Notes under the pieces: model-generated | What the model was told of the DNA's origin: nothing | What the model saw: the letters and a program-made list of their open reading frames with translations, nothing else | Databases searched by the model: none | Origin: Lophium mytilinum | Taxonomy: Eukaryota; Ascomycota; Dothideomycetes; Mytilinidiales; Mytilinidiaceae | DNA length: 64,000 bases | Direction: 5' to 3' | Assembly (NCBI GenBank): GCA_010093605.1 | Contig: MU004196.1 | Location: 1,549,767 to 1,613,766, forward strand | Translations under genes and position numbers: made by a program | Shown: positions 1 through 13,700 of the stretch, piece by piece | How the letters are laid out: every line of letters begins with the position of its first letter | How positions within the stretch are numbered: position 1 is the stretch's first letter

Positions 1-2791
1 AGCTATATAGGCCTTATAATCTTTCTTTAAACCTTCTATATAGATAAGAATATTATCTAGATATACTATATAGAATTTATTAAGAAAATTATATAGTATA
101 TAGTTAATAAAGAATTAGAAAGTTCTAGAGCCCTCTATAATACTAAAGAGTATAATAAGTAATTTATATTTACTATAGCGTATTATAAAAGCTATTTTAT
201 ATTTATAGCCTAGGGCTATATAGACTTTATTAAAGGCGGTAATAATATCTAGCTTAGTAAACTATTTAGCTTTACCTAGTTAATAGAGGGTTTTCTAGAT
301 AAGCGGAATTAGATAGTATATTTTAATAGTAAGGGTATTAACGGCTCTATAGTTAATATAGAACTAGACACCGCCTTCTAGCTTATAGATAAGAAGAATA
401 GGTAAAGAGACTTATAATTATAATTATCTAATATAGCCCTTAGCTAGATTATTATCTAGCTATTTCTTAATAATATAAAGTTTATTAGCTAATATAGGGT
501 ATAGGCGGGCTTTAGATAGCTTAGTAAGGTTAACGCTATTAACCTAGTTAATCTTATAATCTATTTCTAGTTAGTATAGTAGTAAACTATCTATATTAAC
601 TTAGTTAAAAATATAGATATATTTATAAAGGCTAGGGGGGAGTTAAGTAAATATTTTCTTCTTAGTATAGTATTACTTAACTTCTATAAACTTCTTAATA
701 TTGCGCATAGCTAGTTTATAGAGGTAGACGGGTATATTACTTATCTATATAGCTATAACCTAGAGGTAATTTAAATAGATTAAGAAATTCTTGCGGGTAT
801 TAGTAAGATTAGCTATAATATATTAAGGTAAGTTATTAAGCTAGTCTTCTTTAACGGCGGCTATGCGGCGTATAGTAAGGTAAGCTATAATACCTATTCT
901 CTACGCGGAGTTTATAGAGTTTAATAGTATTAGAGTATAGTTATAGTTATATATAAAATTAGGTAGAGCTAATTCTTTAGTATAGGTAATAGTATTATTA
1001 GTATTATCTATATAGTAATAGTAATATATATAGAAGATTCTATTATATTTATCTTTTATAAAGCTAATCTTACTAGTAACCTAGTTAATAGCTAGGTTAT
1101 AATACTAGAACTAGCGAAGGCCTAAAATAATATTATAGTTACTAAGGTTAGTAATATACGCCTATTTATAGCTCTAATAGCCTTAAATAGTAATAGGGAT
1201 AAGAGCTTTATAGATAATCTTTTTAGTAATAATAGAGCTATTAGCTAATTTAAGTATTTATAATTTAGGTAAGGGGCGGGTTAGAAGGTTTATTTAGTGC
1301 GTATAAGTAGTATCTATAAATTTATTAGTTACTCTAGTATTACTATAAAGATATTCTTTAATTATATCTAGTAGTTATCCTTTATAGAAACGCTAGACCT
1401 TTACTAGTACTAGAAAGCTATAGAGGGTCTTTTTATTAGTTTAACCCGCTTAAATATTATTACTAAGAGAGGTAGCTAAAATAACTAACCTTCTTAATTA
1501 TAACTATATAGATTTCTTATTTTTATAGTATTAGACTGCTTTAGTAATAATACACCCTAGATTATAACTATAATCTAGAACTAAGTATTTTCTAAATAGT
1601 TCTATTAAGATTAGCCGTATTCTATAAATAGTTCTTCTACACCTCTAGATAAAATAGAAGTATTAATACCTACTTTAGTAGAAGCTAGAGTAAATATAGT
1701 AGATATATAGATAGATAGAGTATATATAGATAGGGCTATATATATAGATAGGGCGTATATAAATAAAGCTAGAGCTAGAGTTATAATATTATTAGAGTAT
1801 ATACTAATACCTTATAGGGTAAGTATAGAACGCTCTATAGGGTACTACTAGTTAGTAGAGGTATAGCTAACTAGTTAGTAGTAGAAGTAATAGTTTTTAT
1901 TTATAAGCTAATATTTCTAATTATCTATAAGGCGGCCTAGAGCTAGGCGCTACTAATTAGTAGAAATATTAATAGGAAAGTTTATAGCTTTATAAGTTAG
2001 TAGCATAGATATCTAGTAATTCTAGCTAGGCGTATTTATCTATTCTTAGTTATAATTATTTTAGTAACCTTAGTTCTAGTTATTTTAAGAGACCTAGTTT
2101 TAAGTAGCTTAGAACTAACCTATTAGGGCCTAGTTAGCGGGGGTCTAATTAGGGGGGTTCTATAGGCAGTTACTATAGTAGCTACCGCGGTAGCTATTAG
2201 TCTAGAAGTTAGGTTACTAGCTATACTATTTAGGCTAGTTATTATATTATTAGTGTAGCTAGATATAGTCTACTATAGTCTAATTAAGGAGCTAGTTATA
2301 GTAAGTATTAGACGCCCGCTAGCTTAGTAATACCAGGGCGGATTTTTACCTTAAGCGCGGTAATATCTTAATAGTATTCTTACTTTAGTAGTTATACTAT
2401 AAGTGCTTAGTATTTTATATAGAATATATTAAGGTTATTATTACTCTATATTAGTTAGTTAAGTTGCTAAAAAGTAATAGCTTTAGAGTTATATAGTAGG
2501 TTTTTAATATTAAGACGCTTAATAGCTTTATTTAAGGTATAAAAAGGTTAATAGCCTATTATCCGCGCTATATAGTTACTAAGGGGGGTACTAGTAAAAT
2601 ATATACTAAGAAAGTAAAGGCGGAAGCCTTTATTATAGTAATAGAGGCAGCTACTATAGTTAAACTTACTAAGGACTTAGTAGCGCTAGGTAATATACTT
2701 AGCCTTATTACTATTATACTTAGGGGGGTATAGTATAGTCTTATCTTTATTTTAATTAGCGCAGGTTCCATAATTAATATTATATAGAGAT
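1..2791 (-). mobile_element. Element A, pol side: RIP-degraded Ty3/gypsy retrotransposon
   Basis: Read on the minus strand this is a decayed Ty3/gypsy polyprotein with stops throughout. Two reverse transcriptase landmarks are visible: an INYRAVN-like motif near 340-375 and, further along, YLDNILIY with the D-N codons at 52-57. The normal family motif is Y-x-D-D, so the second Asp is lost (GAT to AAT). The element runs off the left edge. Its 5' part continues at 17,023-18,702, beyond the insertion of element B. The only longer open stretch (2568-2771) is a chance survivor inside the decayed gag/pol region and not a gene. CpA and TpG are nearly absent. The assignment to Ty3/gypsy is firm from the RT motifs; domain limits are approximate. 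Confidence 0.8.
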
Positions 2792-3028
2792 TGTAATAGA
2801 TTACGCCCTATTCTCTAGTTATATATTTACCTATTACTAGCCTTCTACCTCTATACCTATTACGTTACCTTACGCTATCTACGCGCTAGCCCGCCTAGCG
2901 CCTACACGCCTCTCTCCTCTATATATATAGCTTCTACCTAGAAGCCTCTCTTTCTACTTCTTATATAACCTCTTAAATTTAACCTAGTTACCTTAACTAC
3001 TAAGCTTCTCTATACTATAACTATAATA
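2792..3028 (+). repeat. 5' LTR of element B (237 bp)
   Basis: It starts tgtaatagattacg and ends actataata. It aligns end to end, with scattered transitions, with 16,786-17,022. The canonical TG...CA ends read TG...TA here because of C to T change at the last CpA. Confidence 0.92.
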
Positions 3029-4513
3029 TTAGATTGTATCTATACTCTAACTAGCACTAATTCTTTTTTACTATTACTACTTTAACCCTTAAACCTTAAT
3101 TCTTATTTACTAAGCTATTTAATAGCTTAGTAAGCGTACCTATATAACTATATATATAATACTAAAAGGGCACGCCGCTATACTACTTTACCTTACTAAG
3201 CGCTATTACTATATCCTCTATAATAAGTAATCTACCGCCTCTACTAGGTGCTAGAATAGAATCTAGACGCTCTAGGCGTAGTAGCTTATAACTAGCCTCC
3301 TACTTTCTACTACTATCTTATTTATAGTTGCGCGCGCCTTCTAAGTCTTCTTATAAGACTCTAAAGAGCACGCCCCTCTAAAAGCTAGCTAAAGGAGATA
3401 CCTAGTAGTCTACCTAAAAAGATACCTAGTAGTCTATTTAAGAAGACACCTAGTAGTCTATATAAATAGTGCGCGTAGATACTTAGCTAACCTAAGAGAA
3501 AAAGAATTAGTTTATCTAAGATAAAGACCCTACTAAAGATAATATATATACTCTAGACCTAATAATCTATAGCTCTATTATTAAGTACTATACTTCTAGC
3601 CGGGGCTATAACCTAGGCACGTTTCTTAACTCTATTAATAATATTACTAAGTTTCTAGACTATTTACTTCTACCCGGCAATAAATAGTTTAATAGCTTAA
3701 TTAAGATTACAGACTCTTAGGACTTCCTTATGCAAGTCTAAGCTAATTCTATCTACTTCTTCTATATTCTTAGAAGCTATTAAGCTATAACTAAGATTCT
3801 TTAGTAAATATATAAGAATAACTAGAAAGCGCAGCGTAAACTCTAAGATAAAATTAAAGTCCTTAAAGATAAATGTAATAAAAAGAATAATAACTTAAAA
3901 GCCGCGTATAAGAAACTTAAGCGCCTACTTAATATTAAAACTAAACTAGAAGAATATAAGAATAAACTTTATATCTATAAAGATAAAATCGCCTCTCTCT
4001 AATTAGAGGTTAAGGCCTAATAGAAGAACTATATCTAGGCTAATAAGTAGTCTATAAAGCGAGGAAAGATTATTAAGTGCCTTATAGCTAACCTTACTTA
4101 AGTAGCTAAGAATAAGTATAAATATAATACGCGCCTTACTACTTTAGAAAATAAAATTAAGATACTATATATACTACAGCGCACTTCTATACCTGCGCCT
4201 ACTATAGCTCCTTCTATAATAGCGCCCTCTATAGTACGTTATTTTATTACACCTCTACTACTAGTTAACCCTATTACTATAGTAGCTAAAAATCTACTTA
4301 CCTCCCTTAATAGAGTAATTAAATTAGGAGAAGTATAAGCTAATAATAGCCCCTTAGTAGGCCGCGATACTAATTAACCTTACTATACTATAGAATACGT
4401 AAGTAATAATTAAGCTCGCCGCACTTTAAACTATATATACGGTTGCTATAACTCTAGCCTACCCTTATCTAATAATAGAAGCCCTCCTTATCGCTGTAAT
4501 TACACGCGTAGTC
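3029..4513 (+). pseudogene. Element B leader and N-terminal gag remnant
   Basis: This is AT-rich, stop-riddled sequence between the 5' LTR and the LINE insertion. A Lys/Glu-rich stretch at about 3,800-4,150 translates as a broken coiled-coil-like segment, of the kind found in retroelement gag proteins. No intact reading frame remains. It rejoins the rest of gag at 10,787 when the LINE is removed. Confidence 0.6.
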
Positions 4514-4526
4514 TATCTTATTATTA
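4514..4526 (+). repeat. Left target-site duplication of LINE C (13 bp)
   Basis: The sequence tatcttattatta occurs here and again exactly at 10,774-10,786, flanking the LINE body. A 13-bp duplication is typical of LINE target-primed insertion. Confidence 0.88.
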
Positions 4527-4899
4527 AGAGGAAAAATATAATATAATTAAATTTGCAGCACCTTAGAAATACAACCTAAAAAGGGCCCCTAGAGGCTACT
4601 TAAGGCCCTATAAATATTTGCACGCAGTATTAGAGCTCTATAAGTAGTGCTGGCGGCGTTGCGGTAGAATTATATATTACAACCCCTATCGTGTAGTATT
4701 ATTAATAATAATAATAACAATAATAATACTACTAATAACACTAATAATAACCCTAAAACTAAACCTACTAACTAAAGACTAAGTAGAACGTCTATACTAA
4801 CGTTTAAGCGCTTATTAAAGAAGCCTATAGTATATAGAACTCCCTATAGAATAAGCCTATATTCTTTAACCCTAAGATAAATAACGCCCTTAAGTACCT

Positions 4900-6390
4900 C
4901 TAGAACTTTACTAGGCGCGTACTAGCTAGCCTCTTAGGCACTACGAAGGACCTATAATAAACGCTATAGAGGAAGATAATAAAGATAATAGAGGAAATAT
5001 AGAAGGGCGTGCAGGCGCTATCTACGTAAGAAATAACCTATGCAGCGGTAGCGGCGGTAGAAAGGAATAGTAAGACTATAGAAAATAGGGAGTATATAAT
5101 ATAAACTACCTATAAAATTACTATATACATTAAGAATAAGAAGAAACGCGCCGCAATAAATAAGGACTTAAACGCAACTATTACCTATAAGCTCTAAGCA
5201 GTAGAAGAGCCTAATATAATAAAGATCCACGGCGTTAAAAAGCTCTAGAGTAGAGACGTAAAGGCCTACGTGCCGGATGCAACCGCTAAGGAAGCCCTAT
5301 TAAAGAAGAAGGAATAGATAAAGGTTCTAGGTAAAACGGCATAAATCTAACTACCTAAGGTCCTTCTAGAGGTGCATAGAGTACCTAAAGAAATAGACCT
5401 AGAGAACCTAATACTATAAAGCAGCATTATATAAAATAATAAGGTACTATATCTAAGTCTAGCTATATATAAGATTATATAGAAGTATCTAAATTAAATC
5501 TAGGCTATTAGAAATAACCCTAAACGGCGCGCCTTATTAGCTATAGTTACTATAGGTATAGAGGTAATAGTAAATAAGATTATAGATAGCGGGCTGGCAT
5601 AGAATAGATATATACTAGAGGCTATAAAGTATAAGGCAGGCTTTATAGCCACCTAATGCTTCTAATACTAGGGCTATAGGCACGTTGCTAGACACTATAA
5701 GAAGAAGGCGGTATGCGCGGCGTGCGCAGAAGCTTATAATATAAGATAATGCATAGAGGAGAGTATTAGAAAGTGCGCTAACTATAAGAGAAGCTACCTA
5801 TTATATAGTGCGGTGTACACTATAAGGAAGAATACTTAACTAAAAGCTAATATAAAGAGGTGGGTAGCACTAACCTACTATAGGGCTAATAATAGCCCTA
5901 ATAATAATACTAATAATACGCCGGGCACGGTAATATTCTAATCTATAATAGAATTATAAGCTCTTAACATAGTAAGTAGAAAGAGGAAGGCTACTAAGAA
6001 TAGCAATATACTAGACGGCAGCACTCTAAAAAGAGTAGAACGCCCCCCTATATCTGCTATATTTACTATGTATAAGGACCTAAAATAACTAAAGATAAAT
6101 AGAGTGCTATAGTCTACCCATGCTATATAGACTACCTAATTAATATATACTTTCTATTTAACGCAGCAGCCTAACTATAATAACCTGCAGCCTTACTATA
6201 ATAGCCCGCAGCCTTTCTATAGAACTCTGCAGCCTACCTATAAAATACTATACTACTCTTAGATAATAACCTACAGTAATAACGCCGGACTATTATAATT
6301 TAACGTAACTTAGGTACCGTCCACCTAGAAAGAAGAGGCAGCGAGCTATTAGCTCTATACTAAGGCTAGCCGGGCCGTAATAAATAACCC
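4900..6390 (+). pseudogene. LINE C ORF1 (gag-like) remnant
   Basis: The segment near 5,340-5,400 translates as a LEVHRVPKEIDL-like stretch, typical of Tad-type ORF1 proteins. It is followed near 5,700-5,770 by Cys/His-rich codons resembling CCHC zinc knuckles. Near the 3' end a 21-bp minisatellite encodes a Gln-Pro-Tyr-rich repeat. Many in-frame stops are present. The limits are approximate. Confidence 0.65.
6167..6250 (+). repeat. 21-bp minisatellite, 4 copies, in LINE ORF1
   Basis: Units beginning cagcct start at 6167, 6188, 6209 and 6230, exactly 21 bp apart. The period is a multiple of three, so the array would encode a 7-residue Q-P-Y-Y-type repeat near the end of ORF1. Confidence 0.85.
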
Positions 6391-6399
6391 TAAAGACTC

Positions 6400-9300
6400 T
6401 ATAGATACCTAATATTAGGGCAACCTAATATACTTACTATTATATAGTATAATATTAATAAGAGCTAAGAGACCTAAAGGGAGTTTCTTAAAAAGGTAGA
6501 GGCGGCCTAGCCCTAGCTATTAGTACTAGCTATACAAGAACTATAGAAGAATATCTAGAAATACACCTTACTATGCACAAAATTATACTACCTACTATAT
6601 AGAGGAAGCCTAAAAGCTAGAATATATATATATATTAATAAGTGCCTAAACCTAGGCTAATAGACTATAGAGCACTACTTACCGGACCTTATTACTCTCT
6701 CTCTCTAGGCTGGGGAAGAGGATATTTAAATTTATAATATCTACAACCTAAAGCTATATAGAATTATAGCTACGCTGCCCCCTATACTATATAAGAAGGT
6801 AGAGTATATATTTATAGGCGATATAAACCTATACTACCCGTTCTAGGGAGAAATATAGGTAATTAGTATAGAAGAGTAAGCTAAGGAGCTTATTTACATT
6901 ATAATAAAAGTAGGCCTAACTCTAGCTATAGAGGAGGGCATAGAAACGTAGGTAAGAGGAACGTAGTAGACTATAATTAACCTTATATTTACATTTAAAT
7001 AGCTAATAGAATGTATAATATTCTATATAGTTTAAGAGAAGTAGAACTATTACTTAGACTACCGCCCTATATACACGGAATTTAATATTATACTACTACT
7101 AGCAACTAAATAGCCCCTACGCCGGCTATAGAAGAATGTTATATAGAAGGACGTATAGAAGCACCTTATAGCCTAGCTAGTTAAGCTAGAAAACTAGAAT
7201 AACCCCCTAGATAATAAAGAAGAAGAAGACCTAGATAACTTTATACGCATTCTCTACTAACTTATTAAAATTACTATTAACGCTATAGTACTAATAGCAC
7301 AGCCCTTATAGCACGTATTACTATTCTAGACTAAGAAGTACTTAGAGAAGGTATATAAGACTAGGCGGGCGTATAGAATATAGTACTTATTACGCTCTAT
7401 AGAGGACTAGATATTATACTAGGTCTAGTATAACTGCAAGAAAAGAGCTATATAGAAAGAGAGCACTAAGGCATAGCGCTATATAGTAGAGAAGGTAATA
7501 AATAACTCTAAAGGGGTATAGAAACTAGCTAAATAGGGCTGCATAGTTAGAAAGAAATTAAGGCCCCCTCCTTAATTTCCCCCCCTTTTCCGGCTAGGTA
7601 ACTCTACCCTGCATGTAGATAATAAGATAAAAGTACGTATACTTACTAAATAGTTCTTTCCACTACTAGTAGAAGCTAACCTATTTAATCTAGAAGGGTT
7701 TTAATACCCGGAACTGCATACTACCTCTATAGAAGTTACTGTGGAAGACGTACTCTTAGTACTAATAGAAATTACGCCGGATAAGGCCTCTAGAATTATA
7801 GGAATTATAAATAGATTTCTAAAGAAGTGCGAGATATAACTAGTACTAGTACTCGCCCGCTTCTTTATAAAGTGCCTATATAGAGAATACTACCCCCGCC
7901 TATTTAAAGAATTAATTATAGTAGTTCTATATAAACCCTAGAAAGCGTTCTATATAATAGTAAAAGTCTACAGGCCTATTACGCTGCTAGAAATAATAGG
8001 TAAGCTATTTAAACGCATTATAGCTAAGAGGCTCTCTAAGATAGTAGAGGAAAAGGGCATGCTACCGCCTAGCTAAATAGGGGCACGGCCGGAACACTCT
8101 ATATAGATAGCACTTAAACTTCTTATAGAATAAATCTATACTATATAGAAAGGAAACCTATAGCTTATAGTATTACTTCTTAGCCTAGATATATTAGAAG
8201 CGTTTAATTAAGTCTTATATAAATAAATAATATATAACCTATAGGTCTAGAGTATACTAGAGTAGATAATAAGGTTTACTAGGTTCTTTCTATAAGACCG
8301 CATAACTAGGCTCTCTATAGGAAGCTATATAGTAGAACTAATTACAGTTACTATAGGCATTCTACAGGGCTCCTCCCTATCGCCTATTCTCTTCCTCTTC
8401 TTTACTAGTATACTACTGCCAACCCTTTAGAATAGTAATATAATAGCCTACGGGTTTATAGATAATATAAACATTCTTATATATAGTAGAACTATAGAGG
8501 CAAACTATAGGGCTATTAAGAGAGCCTATAATAGATGCATAGAATAGGTAAGAAAGCACGGCATAGTATTTATACTAGATAAATATTACCTAATATACTT
8601 TATAAAAGCCTATAAAGAAGTTAATCTAAGAGCTATAGTTAATATATAAGGCTTTACAGAGGGCCCTATAATAGACCTAAGAGTACTAGGGGTATAGGTA
8701 GACTTAAAGCTTAAATAGGGCCCGCATATTAGTATTATAAAGAATAAAGCTATAACCTAGATAGGGGCACTTACGCGGCTTATAGTATCTACCTAGGGCG
8801 CCAGCTTTAGAAAAGCACGCCTAATATACTTAGTAGTAGTCCGGCCTGCTATTATATATAGATACACTACCTAGTATACTATACTAGGTATACTAGAGCA
8901 GCTTAGTAAGATAAAGATTAAGTAGCTTAAAATAACCTAGAACTAATGCCTCTAGAGAATCTTAGGGGCCTATAAGACTATAAGCACTATAGTACTAGAA
9001 TATAAAATATTATACCTACTACTCTAGCTAAAACTAGAGAAACTTATAGTGGCTTACATAGACTATACGCGTAAAGGGCCAGCACGCTAGTATATTAAAA
9101 CAGCATGCAGTAATATATAATAGGAAATCTACACCCACTATAGGCTACTTATAAGGCTAAAGTATAGCCCTAGCTACTATAATATACTCTATAACCTTAT
9201 AGTAAAGGCTATAAGGTTATATACTAGGTATAAAGATAAATTAGATAAAGCCTATAAGCGCTTAAGGCGATTTACAATTAAATATAAATATAAAGAAAGG

Positions 9301-9750
9301 TAGAAGAAGGTATAGAAGTCCTTTTATAAAATAGAATAGCGCGGGCTACTAACGCCGGCCCTTAATACTAAATAGAGTAAATAACAGGAGACTATATATA
9401 AAGGGCTTATAAAGGTTAAAAGCACTATTCTTATAAACCTATAAATAGAGTATATAGGGCTTAATAGATACCTATACTATATGTAGGTGCTAGGCTACCT
9501 AATACTAGCCTGCCCCTGCGGGCACGGCCTCTAATTGCTACGCTATATAGTAATAAACTATAAGAGGCATATAGAGGGTAGAGGTAAACTATTTAAGAAA
9601 GTAAAGACTTAGATATATAAGGAAATATATAAAAGTAAAAAGGGACCTAAGGCAGTAGCTAGGTAGTTCCTATAGAAAACGGACCTGCTACTCTACCTCT
9701 TAATAGCGAGAGAGATAGAAAGGGAGTAGATCTAGCCCTCCCGCTTAATA
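6400..9750 (+). pseudogene. LINE C ORF2 (endonuclease-reverse transcriptase) remnant
   Basis: In order, the decayed frame shows an endonuclease-like DINLYYPFWG motif near 6,830, an RT segment with RPITLLEIIGKLFKRII near 7,970-8,020, the active-site motif YGFIDN at 8449-8466, and a C-terminal CPCGHG motif near 9,510-9,530. These match the known domain order of Tad-like ORF2. Stops are frequent, and the catalytic Asp pair is broken by a TpG to TpA transition. Confidence 0.82.
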
Positions 9751-9753
9751 CTA

Positions 9754-9915
9754 TAGCCCTGCTATTACCTATAGCCTTACTATAACTAATAGCCTTACTA
9801 TAACTAATAGCCTTACTATTACTAATAGCCTTACTATTACCTATAGCCTTACTATTACCTATAGCCTTGCTATTACCTACAGCCTTACTATTACCTATAG
9901 CCTTGCCATTACCCC
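9754..9915 (+). repeat. 18-bp minisatellite, 9 copies, 3' of LINE ORF2
   Basis: Units beginning tagcc start every 18 bp at 9754, 9772, 9790, 9808, 9826, 9844, 9862, 9880 and 9898. The consensus is close to tagccttactattaccta. It resembles the 21-bp array in ORF1 (cagccttactat core). Confidence 0.9.
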
Positions 9916-10773
9916 TAACTACACTATAGCGGGCCTTAGCGCCCCCTCTTAACTAGTACTTAGTATAGATAGTTAGCTTCGGGTCTCTACTATATACTCT
10001 ATAATATATACTTTCTATATACTTTCTATCTCTTATAGCTCTTCTATTTCTAAATAGCCTATCTACTTTATAATAGTATATATACGCGGCTCCCTCTCTT
10101 CTACTATTAGTTAGTTATACTATAAGGGCTTATACTTACTATAAGCGGCTATATATATTCTAATTATAGACTATAAACTATATACTCTATACTTTTAGCC
10201 CTTCTATAGCTATTAGCTATACTATAGAGGCTTATATATGCTACTATAGCTATAAACCCTATATAGCTGCTTATAGCCCTTCTACTCTTATAGCCTGCCT
10301 ATAAACTATATACTTTCTATATACCTCTACTATATACTACCTATATACCGCGTAGCCTTTCTATCTCTAATAGCCTATACGGCCACTATTTATTTTACCT
10401 TATTACCTTAGATAAAGGCCCCGCAAGCGTACTACTTACATGCGGGCCCTTACGCTAATTCTATACTAGCCTCGCATCTAGATTCCACTCGGCCTAAACC
10501 TAGAAGGATAATAATAAACCTTCCTAGATAGATATAGAAAGACGCATCTTAATAGCTTATTCTATAGTAGTTCTTATAGACCTACTATATATCCCCTATA
10601 GTAAAATATAAAGAAGAAGGGCGCCTAACGCTAGATATAATAGAGGATGAGGTTTTTACCTAAACGCTACCCGGCAGCAAATAGTTTCCCCTTATAAATT
10701 AGCCTAGATAGAACAGCTACATGGACCCTAACGGGAGCTATACTAGCGTAATAGAATTTAATAAATAAATAAA

Positions 10774-10786
10774 TATCTTATTATTA
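10774..10786 (+). repeat. Right target-site duplication of LINE C (13 bp)
   Basis: This is an exact second copy of the 13-mer at 4514-4526, directly after the A-rich tail of the LINE. It marks where element B sequence resumes. Confidence 0.88.
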
Positions 10787-13700
10787 TAATTACTTCTATA
10801 AGCATCGCTCTTATTAATGCTTGCGCTTATGCTTATAATTATAATTACGTTTATAAAATATAAGCTGCTACTATTACTAAGATCCCTATATTAAGACGTC
10901 TAAAGATTATTAAAACCTTAGTATTACGCTAAACGGCGTCCCTTATATAAAAGATAAGTTCTAGCCCCACCTAGATAAGTTTAGAGGTAATAAAGATAAG
11001 TACCCTAAGTTTTATTATAGATTTCTAAATAAAGTTAACTATAGTAGCTATACTATAAGATCTAGTAAGCCCCTATATTTTATATACCTTAGTAAATAAC
11101 TTACTAGTATACCCCTTAAAGGCTTCCGTGCCTAATAAGATAGCTACTAGCCCTTTCTTACTATCTAGAAAGCTATAGCATTCTTAGACTCCTAATATAA
11201 TAACCCTAATAAAATTAGTACTACTAAGAATAAGCTTTATAAGCTTATTTAGATAAATAGTATAACGCCTAACTATATATAGAAACTAATAAAATTATAT
11301 ATAATCTACCTTCTAGGCTATAGAGGCTATAATAACGTCTATAACCTTAAGTAGAAACTCCGCCTAGATATTATTACTGGCGCTATTTTAGGTAAAGGCT
11401 TTACTACTAGCCTATAGTATATTAATACTACATATAAATAGCTCTATAATAATAGTATTAATAAGAACGTGTAACCTAATAACTATAGCTTTAGTAACTT
11501 TAACCGCAACTAGCTCTAAGGCTTTAACTATAATAGTTATAACCGTAATAACTGTAATCGCCGCGATAATTATAATTACCGTAACTATAATTATAATCGC
11601 AACCGTAACTATACTCTACGCCCCTTAACCGCCGCTGCTATCTCTATAACCTAAGAAGATATTAAGATTACTTCTCCCTTTAACTAGGTACCCCCTAATA
11701 AGCTCTATAAAGGCAATAGAGAAGCGCTTATAAAGAATAGTAAGTACTTCTACTACTATCTTTCTAAATATTTTACTTAAAATCTATACTACCCTATAAA
11801 CTAACTTAATAAACTAGGTTTTACTACTTATTAAATAGATTCTCCAGCACCCTATCTTAATAATTATGCCGCCCGCGTTAAAGAACTCTTAGATAATAAT
11901 AGCTTTAATAACTATAAAACCCTTAATAATAAGCGCGGCTCTAGCTACTCTAAAGGTAAGGCTAAGAGAAAAGTAAGGTTATAGACTATAGTCGCGGTCT
12001 ATAATATAATAAGAACTTAGTTATAGAGAATCTTTAGTATAGAAGGCTTATTATTTTAGCAGCCTCTCTTAGTAAAGCTTAATAGGAACTATTTTAAAAT
12101 AAAGATAGAGGATTTAATATTAAGCGGGTAAATAATATAGTTCTTTTAGTAATAGTATAAACCTATAAGAAAGAATAACCTATAGAAATAATAAAAATTA
12201 ATTCTTATCTTAATTATAGAGCCACTAACCTATTTACTAGTACTAAGTTTGCGCATCTAGCAAATTTACCCCTAAAACCCCTTAAAAAAGCCCAAGTCCT
12301 TAAACTAGCTAATAGATTAGCTATTACCTAAAAAGTAATATATAAAGCCCTCCTTAGTATAGATATAAATAGCTACTAGAGCTATTACTAGGTATACGTT
12401 ACTAATCTAGAAGACTATAATATTATTATAGAACTTAACTAGCTCTAAGAATATAACCCGGCTATTAACTAGAAAGCTAGACGCCTAGATTTTATCCGTT
12501 CTTAATATAAACCCTATAAGAACTATATATACTACTTTAACTGCAACTCTATTACTATCTAGGTAAACAGCATGCGTCCTTATAATATATCTAATAATTA
12601 CTACAACCTTATAGACTAGAAACCTATTAGTATAGATACCTACGTATAAATAGCTTCTATTACTAAGCGCAAAGAATAGAAACTTAAATAGATTCCTTAC
12701 TATATTATAGAAACCTTAGAAAATAAGAATAAGGACTTTATTATCGCTTATAATAGCTTACAAGTTATCGCCTTCTGCATGGGCGATAATATTCTACTAA
12801 AAGCTCGTAAAATCTCTATAGAAGATATTAAAAAATTCATACATATTAAGATATATCTCTTCTATAATAAGATAATTTAATAGCTACCTAAATAACTACG
12901 CCGCTACGTCTATATCTTTAACTAAGTAGAAGTAAATACGCTTCCCCCTTATTAACTAGGTATTAATTACAAAATTAACCTTATTCCTAGCGCTAGTAAA
13001 CTACCTAAAGCCCGTCCTTACGCTATATCTAAGAAAGAGCTTAAAGTTATTAAGAAATAGATTAATAATAACCTTAATAAAGGATTTATCTATAAGTTAT
13101 AATTCTCTATATTCTCCCCTATACTTTTTATCTAGAAGCCTAGAGGGGGCGTTTATTTCTACATTAACTATAGGGCCGTTAACGCCATAATAGTTAAGAT
13201 AAGATACCCGCTGCTACTTATTTAAGAAATACTCTAAAAGCTTAGTAACGCTAAATAGTATTCTAAACTAGATATTATTTCCGCGTTTAATTAGATTTAA
13301 ATGCGGGAAGAAGATATAGGTCTTACGGCCTTCTCTATATAATAGGGACAGTATAAATCTATTATTATGCCTTTTAGCGTTATAGAAGGCCCCGGGCGAT
13401 TCTAATCCTTTATTAATTAGACATTATATAACTACCTAGATAATTTCTATTTAGCCTATATAGATAATATTCTAGTCTATATAAATAGTACTAAAAAAGA
13501 ATATAAAGAGCACGTTATAAAGATACTAAAGAGACTTAATAAAGCCGGCCTTAATTATAACTTTACTAAATGTAAATTTAATAAAATAGAAATTAAGTAC
13601 CTAGGTCTTATTATTACAATAGAAGGCGTTTGCATAGATCCCGAGAAAGTTGCTATAGTTATTAATTAGAAGACCCCTACCTGCCTATAAGATATCTAAG

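Larger units (their letters stand above)
4527..10773 (+). mobile_element. Element C: Tad-like LINE retrotransposon, RIP-degraded
   Basis: A 6.25-kb non-LTR element is inserted in the gag region of element B and bounded by an exact 13-bp target duplication. It ends in an (AATA)n-like tail (10,758-10,773). ORF1 (gag-like, with a zinc-knuckle region) and ORF2 (endonuclease, reverse transcriptase, C-terminal Cys-His motif) are recognisable but full of stops. The RT active site reads GFIDN at 8452-8466 instead of the expected D-D. CpA/TpG loss is heavy but slightly less complete than in the LTR elements. The size and the two-ORF layout fit the Tad clade. Confidence 0.88.

Noticed and set aside
2568-2771. 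67-codon open frame on the minus strand in the left AT-rich block
   Set aside because: It lies in decayed retroelement sequence, is built from Ile/Leu/Tyr-rich AT codons and ends at both sides in RIP-type stops; chance survival is the better explanation.
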